Source: Cryptomeria japonica (Eukaryota > Streptophyta > Pinopsida > Cupressales > Cupressaceae). Taken from it: 64,000 nt of DNA. The position numbers and the translations under genes were made by a program. This document shows, one piece after another, positions 58,928 to 64,000 of this stretch (the first letter of the stretch is position 1; every line of letters starts with the position of its first letter). The notes under the pieces were generated by a model. It was not told the origin of the DNA, made no database searches, and saw only the letters and a list, made by a program, of their open reading frames with translations. Location of the stretch: the NCBI RefSeq assembly GCF_030272615.1, contig NC_081406.1, forward strand, positions 396,264,439 through 396,328,438, in the 5' to 3' direction.

Positions 58928-58930
58928 GAA

Positions 58931-60010
58931 CTAGTCATAGTATCTACGAAGGTGCATAGCATTTATGGGTTCCTTGAGAGGTGTACCTTCCACATTTTCT
59001 ATCATGTAAGCACTTGATCCATAGACCTCCATGACAATGTATGGTCCAAGCCAAATGGGAATGAAATTTCCTTTCTCCTTAGGTAAGGCATTCACATTGC
59101 ATTGATTCTCTTAAATGACTAAGTCCCCTACCGAGAAGGAACATTGAATAACCTTATCAATGTAGCTTTGTTGCAATTTTTATGATACGCTTGAATATGC
59201 TCGAGGGCATTGATACGTCGTTCATCGAGCATCTCAAGTTGTTGAAGTATTTTCTCTCTATAGGAATCATCATCCACTATACCCCTAAGAGAAACTCTCA
59301 AAGAAGGAATTTCTAACTCCAAAGGCATAATGCCATCAGCACCATAAACAAGATTATAAGGGGTGCAACCCGTAGAAATACATACACTCATGTGATAGGC
59401 CCACATAGAATAGGTTAATTGAGTATGAGAATCCTTTCCATGCTTGTTTATAGTCTTTTGAAGAATTTGTTCAATTATCCTATTAGAAGACTCAGCTTGA
59501 CCATTTCATTGAGGATAATAAGGTGTAGAAAATTAATGTTGGATATGATATTTCTCAAGAAACTTCTTCACATCCTTATTTTTTAATGATATTCCATTAT
59601 CTAAAACTAAGATGGAAGGTATCCCAAGTCGATAAATGATGTTTTCCAAAATGAATTAAAAAATTACTTCAACAGTAGTGGATCTAAGAGGAACGACCTC
59701 CACCCACTTCGTAAATTAATCAGTGGCAGTTATGATGAAAGTATGTCCTTGAGATGAAGGAGATATTTTACCAACAAGATCCAAACCCATGTGGAAAATG
59801 GCCAAGATGCTACCTATGATCGAAGCTCTTGGGCTAGGGCATCGATCAAATTTCTCTATTGTGAACACTGATGACATCATCTAATAAACACAAAAGAATC
59901 ATTTTCCATGGTTTTCCAATAATATCCCATTCGGAGAAATCTCTGAACTAAAGACCTACCCCCAAAATTCCCCTTGCAAGAACCTAAATGTTCTTTTTCG
60001 AGAGCAATAG
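58931..60010 (-). pseudogene. Tat B integrase, broken
   Basis: A degenerate zinc domain (GGRSLVQRFLRMGYYWKTME, CHQCSQ) is followed by a core readable across frames: WILLVGKISPSSQGHT region with LDLVGK (Asp), TATD, a stop, FTKWVEVVPLRS, LVLDNGISLKN (Asp) and NGQAESSNRIIEQIL (Glu). All three catalytic residues can be placed. SVCISTGCTPYNLVYGADGI and PLELEIPSLRVSL follow. The C-terminal part is NALPKEKGNFIPIWLGPYIV and EPINAMHLRRYYD, with the stop at 58931-58933. Confidence 0.85.
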
Positions 60011-60289
60011 GACCTTAGCCTTGTTTACGCATCGAAGAAGAAGGCCATTATAACCCCTCCTATAGAGAACATTAGAAAGGATGATGTATCTAGCATCCAA
60101 TTTGCAAACCCTAGCCCTAATATTCTTATTTGCAGAGTCAAGAAAGGTGTACCATCACTTAAATATCTTACGACATGCGAGTACCATTTGTCAAAATCTA
60201 TAATACAACAATATGCCACATTACTAGGGTTATCAGCAATAGCCGGGGAAGTAAGGTTATGAATAGTGAATTGAAGATACACCATGGGG

Positions 60290-60680
60290 TCTTCTAGAGA
60301 CACAAGAGAGGCAACACATGCTATCGCATCAGCATGTCGATTATATTTTTGAGGAATGGGCTCCATGGTGTAAGAATCAAATTAATGTATCAAGGATAAA
60401 GCTAGATCTTTATATTTTGATAGAATGTCTTGTTTATCTTGATAAACTCCTATCACTTTTCTTATGATTAGTTGAGAATCTTCATAAATATGTAAATTTT
60501 TCACACTTAATGCCAAGGTTACTTTAATTCTAGCTATAAGAGCTTCGTATTCAGCAATGTTGTTGGTACATAAGAAATTGAGATGATATGATAAAGGAAT
60601 AGGCCTCTTTTTAGGAGAAATTAAGACCACCCATGCCCCCGATCCTATATGACACTTAGAGCCCTCAAAGTACAGTTCCC
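60290..60680 (-). pseudogene. Tat B additional RNase H (aRNH), located after RNase H
   Basis: Motifs in order: TWELYFEGSKCHIGSGAWVV (Glu where the first Asp is expected), NNIAEYEALIARIK (Glu), IYEDSQLIIRKVIGVYQDKQ (Asp), then after a stop KYNRHADAIACVASL (final Asp). It sits between canonical RNase H and integrase, the usual place. It shares its motif pattern with the aRNH of Tat A at 11610, which lies before RT. Confidence 0.85.
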
Positions 60681-60749
60681 AAGTCTCATCAACCACAATG
60701 GAAAGAATGTATTCATCGAGAAAAGGCTTTGGATTAGGTAGGGAGAAGG

Positions 60750-61215
60750 GTGAAGGAGCATTAACTAAATGATCAGTCAATGCTTGACCCTTTATTACCT
60801 TTTGTGAATTAAACTTAAGGTCAAACTCAGTCAACATCATAACCCACTTAGCTAAGCATCCGGAAAGATCAATTTTGGAGAAAATATTTTTAAGAGGATC
60901 AAATTTAATGATAACATGAATCTTAGAATTTAAAAGATAATACCTCAACTTTTTGGTTGCAAAGACTAAAGCAAGGCACTGTCTTTCTATCATAGAATAT
61001 CAGACTTCATAATCGAGTAAAGTGCGGCTTATGTAATAAACTGGAAATTCTCTACCATCCTTATCACATTGCGCTAATAAGGTTTCAAGAGCTTGAGAGA
61101 TAGCAGTGGTGTATAGAAGGAAAGGCCTAGTAGGATCAATAGGTTGAAGAATGGGAGGATTGGCCAAATAGGTTTTTAAGTCTTCAAATGCTTGATGACA
61201 ATCCTCATTCCATTA
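60750..61215 (-). pseudogene. Tat B canonical RNase H, degenerate
   Basis: Text after RT: WNEDCHQAFEDLKTYLANPP, PFLLYTTAISQALETLLAQC, FPVYYISRTLLDYEV, a stop, then YSMIERQCLALVFATKKLRY and YLLNSKIHVIIKFDPLKNIF. The catalytic Asp positions are mostly lost. This is usual for Tat, where the additional domain is thought to have taken over. Confidence 0.75.
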
Positions 61216-62030
61216 GAAAGTGATATTATTCTTAAGCAATTGTGTGAAAGGAAAGGTACGATCCAAAATTTGAGAGATGAACCTACAAATATCTTGGATC
61301 TTTCTTTGTAAACTTTTTAATTGAGAAACATTTTTAGGAGGTGGAATATTAACAATAGCATCTATCTTTTTCATATCCACCTCAACGCCATGATGTGAAA
61401 CTATGAATCTTAATATCTTTCCACTATCTACACCAAAAATGCATTTTCGGGGATTCAAACGCATGTTATACTTTCGAATTCTCTTAAATATTTGACGAAG
61501 GATCTTAACATGATCTGTACAAAGGACGGATTTGGATAAGATATCATCAATGTAATCTTCTAAGGTCTTATGTATATAATCATGGAAAATGAGAGTCATA
61601 GAAGGCTAATAGGTTGCGCCTGCATTTTTCAATCCAAAAGACATCACAATCCAACAAAATGTACCCCAAGGAGTTGTGAAAGCAGATTTATATTGATCTT
61701 GGGGATTGATGAAGACTTGATTATATCCTCAGAAACCATCCATAAAGGGTAGTAAAGCATGCCCTGTTACCAAATCCACTATCATATCAATATTCAAGAG
61801 GGGAAAATCATCTTTTAAAGAGGCCTTGTTCAAATCACAAAAATCAGTACACATCCTAATCTTGTTTTCAGCTTTAGCCACTGCCACAATGTTTGAAATC
61901 CATCAGGAATAATTGATATGATGAATGAATCTAGTATCCAACAATTTTTCAATCTCAGCTTTAACAAGTAATGCCACTTTAGGGTGAATCTTTCGAATCT
62001 TTTGCTTCACAAGTTTAGCATCAAGAACTA
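61216..62030 (-). pseudogene. Tat B reverse transcriptase, broken
   Basis: Motifs: KVALLVKAEIEKLLDTRFIH, a stop, WISNIVAVAKAENKIRMCTD, PFMDGF then TGA then GYNQ (Asp kept), AFTTPWGTFCWIVMSFGLKN, two stops, and the active site YIDDILSKS at about 61543-61554 (intact). NPRKCIFGVDSGKILRFIVS follows. Confidence 0.85.
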
Positions 62031-62790
62031 GGACAATGTTATGAGTGACAATCTTAGGATCTATGCCAGGCATGTCAGAATATATCCAAGAAAATATCTC
62101 AAGGAATTCATGTAACAAATCAACATATTGCTTTTTCTCTACTTCATCAAGGAATTTACCTATCTTGGTGTTCTTATCTTCAACACAAGGATCCATCTTG
62201 ATATAAATGGTGTCATTTATTAGGAGATTGCTTTGTTGAGGAGAATCTCTCAATTGAGGAAATTCTTTAACTATCTCATCATTATTTCTTTCCTTCCCAA
62301 AGTAAGCTTCTAAATTTAAACAATAGGGAAAACTATGATTATGGTTATAATGAGGAAGGTTGTCATAAGCTCCCAAGAATTCAGCTAAGGAATCATCAGT
62401 AGAACAAACATCCAAACCAAAGATACAAGAAGGGTCAAATTCAATATATTCTGGATATTTTAATGAGAGAGAGGTAGAAATGACATTAAAACTAATAGAT
62501 GATCTCTTAGAGGCTTTAGTACGCTTGTAAGGATCATAACCAAGCCCAAATGTCATATTACGAAAGTTGTTTTCCAAGGGAAATTTAATCCCTTGTTCTT
62601 GAGCACCACATCCATTTCCATTATATCCACACCTAGATAGGATGTGAAAACCAAGACCATAAAGGTTAGTCATTTCCAAAGAAGAAGAAGGATTCTCAAA
62701 AAGTGAAGGATCAAAATCCTCTAAACCAGAAACTAAGGGAGATGAAATCTAAGAAACCACCACAAAGTTATTACTCAATGTCCCAGACAA
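62031..62790 (-). pseudogene. Tat B protease-RT linker with G-patch-like motif
   Basis: The frame is open from the Met at 62679 for 258 codons into RT. Near its start, LYGLGFHILSRCGYNGNGCG and then AQEQGIKFPLE (about 62570-62660) fit the G-patch pattern: hydrophobic-x-x-x-x-G-aromatic-x-G-x-G-x-G, then G-I-x-x-P. G-patches bind nucleic acid or RNA helicases and also follow the protease in some retroviruses. The remainder is acidic spacer up to LLHEFLEIFSWIYSDMPGID, a standard Tat segment before RT. Confidence 0.65.
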
Positions 62791-63358
62791 AGTAGATTGA
62801 TTTTTAGGTTCTGCTTCTTCTTTCTTCTTTTCGACCCTAGGTTCTCTAGGGGGAGTTATGTATTCCCCTACGAAAGTAGGATTGAAATCAAGGGATCCCC
62901 AATCATCTTCTACAAGAATCTGTTCAGGAGAGAAAACATTCTCAATTATAGAGTCAGGCTGAGAAGATTCTTCCTCAAGAACCTTAGGTCCACTTGAGGA
63001 AGTATCGGGGATTGATCCAGATATAGGAGATGGGTTTCATGAACTAGTCACACTAATCGGAGTAGAACATTTAGAATAATTTTCTAAGATAGTTGGGGAA
63101 GAATTGATTAAAGAGGATTTAGAACTTGATGTTTGTAAACAAGCCTGAAATCTAGTGTCTCCTAACATGGATAGGAGTAGGTAAACTAACATGACCTACC
63201 TTAATAGGCAAGGTGATGATACCTAGTGAAGATTTAGCAACATTATCAAAACCACGGATAGTGAGAGAATCATGCTTGATAAGAGATGTGTCAACATTGA
63301 TCTTGTGCAACAAGTTAATGCTGCAAACATCAAGGCCAAAACCATTATCCACTAATGT
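62791..63358 (-). pseudogene. Tat B aspartic protease and Ser/Pro-rich spacer
   Basis: Protease text: TLVDNGFGLDVCSINLLHKI (Asp-Asn-Gly, the Tat form), then HDSLTIRGFDNVAKSSLGII and LPIKVGHVSLPTPIHV (63160-63358). A stop precedes it at 63359. The expected C-terminal LLGRPW motif is missing, so a deletion probably removed it. From 63150 to 62791 the frame is shifted and Ser/Pro/Glu-rich. Confidence 0.72.
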
Positions 63359-64000
63359 TCATCTTATCACATTATCATTTATGATGACCACAATCATTAA
63401 GGGATCATAATGTTGTTGAATTTCACTAGAAGGCAGCTCGTCTTGTGTAAACACAATCTGAGCCTTAGGTGATGTAATAGAGTGAATCAAGGAAGCCATA
63501 TTATTGGATGTCACTACGGGTGGGAAATTCAATGTTTTCAAGGCATCTTTTAGCATTCCATGATGAGTCGAGGAAGTTTGAAGAAAATCCCAAAGGGATA
63601 TCTTGGCAGGAGTAGCTTTAAGTTGTTCGACAAGATCATATTCCTTACCAAGGGTTTGTGAAATATGAGGTGCTTGAGGAAGAATGAGTTGAGGATCGGG
63701 TAGAGGAGTTGGAACAACCAGAGGAGGGTTAGGTTGCCTATTGTTTCTTGTGTTATAGGTATGGGCAACTACATTAAAACTCTCCTTAGTAAGTTGTCTA
63801 GAATAGCTATAAGGACTCTTAGTGGGATTCCTTCCTTGAACCCTAATGATAGGTTTGTTTGGAGTGCTAAAGGAATCATGACCATATCCACCTTGAACCG
63901 TGAAAAGAGGTTGATTAAGAAGAGGTGAAGTTGGAGAAGGAAAAGAACCTTGGACAACAAAAAGTGGTTTTCTATGTTCATTCACATTGGTCATGTTGAT
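63359..64000 (-). pseudogene. Tat B gag, C-terminal part (runs off window)
   Basis: Open frame from 63994 down to 63359, 211 codons. LWDFLQTSSTHHGMLKDALK followed by IVFTQDELPSSEIQQHYDPL is the standard gag-to-protease junction of Tat elements. The N-terminal part is Pro/Gln-rich with repeated FVVQG/FTVQG/IRVQG blocks. The capsid core lies beyond the window. Confidence 0.72.

Larger units (their letters stand above)
58931..64000 (-). mobile_element. Second Tat-type Ty3 element (Tat B), 5' end outside window
   Basis: On the minus strand from the window end: gag C-terminus, protease, linker with a G-patch-like motif, RT, RNase H, additional RNase H, integrase. This is the usual Tat order, with the extra RNase H after the canonical one. 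Stops and frameshifts are frequent. No LTR was found inside the window. The 3' LTR should lie left of 55860, and the PMD pseudogene would then be an antisense passenger between integrase and LTR. Only the coding part is given as extent. Confidence 0.85.

Overview
This window reads as nuclear heterochromatin of a large-genome seed plant. I suspect a gymnosperm from the mix of elements, but that is inference. I find no intact host gene. Nearly everything recognisable is a retrotransposon in decay, and there is no sign of rRNA, tRNA genes or CRISPR.

Layout. (1) 1-4976: the 3' part of a plant L1-type LINE on the + strand (RT, zf-RVT, RNase H). It is unusual in carrying a further ~570-codon ORF between RNase H and the LINE tail. 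(2) 5000-7321: AT-rich DNA with a GC-rich island and an (AC)n tract, probably an LTR remnant. (3) 7322-34397: a Tat-type Ty3 element (Tat A, +). Its order is gag-PR-extra RNase H-RT-RNase H-INT-accessory ORF, with the extra RNase H before RT. Its accessory ORF was split by a chromovirus (16631-31287, two 1609-bp LTRs, TSD tgttc/cgttc). The chromovirus gag was in turn split by a Copia element (18595-25335, perfect TSD ccttc). This is a three-level nest, and all three members point the same way. (4) 34398-41250: scraps of a Copia-like gag with tandem zinc knuckles (-), a LINE RNase H (-), and about 4.8 kb of unassigned DNA whose style suggests organellar, perhaps mitochondrial, origin. It includes a perfect 11-bp hairpin and a decayed Pro/Ala/Val-rich reading frame. 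(5) 41915-54429: a Tekay/Del-type chromovirus on the - strand with ~4.25-kb LTRs, longer than its ~4.0-kb interior. It has TSD tctaa and an in-frame deletion fusing RT to the integrase C-terminal half. (6) 55863-58340: a decayed plant-mobile-domain (PMD) gene on + with an acidic tail. (7) 58931-64000: a second Tat element (Tat B) on -, with the extra RNase H after RNase H, a G-patch-like motif after the protease, and its 5' end outside the window.

How the parts relate. By-eye LTR differences fit the nesting order: Tat A about 8%, chromovirus about 5%, Copia about 4%; the separate Tekay element is about 3%. In-frame stops are mostly TAG at positions expected to be Gln (CAG) or Trp (TGG), which fits deamination of methylated cytosines. 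The most interesting theme is that three unrelated retroelements (LINE, Tat A, Tat B) each have an additional non-pol reading frame on the 3' side of pol. One of these is clearly PMD, and the other two are large unidentified proteins ending in coiled-coil-like segments.
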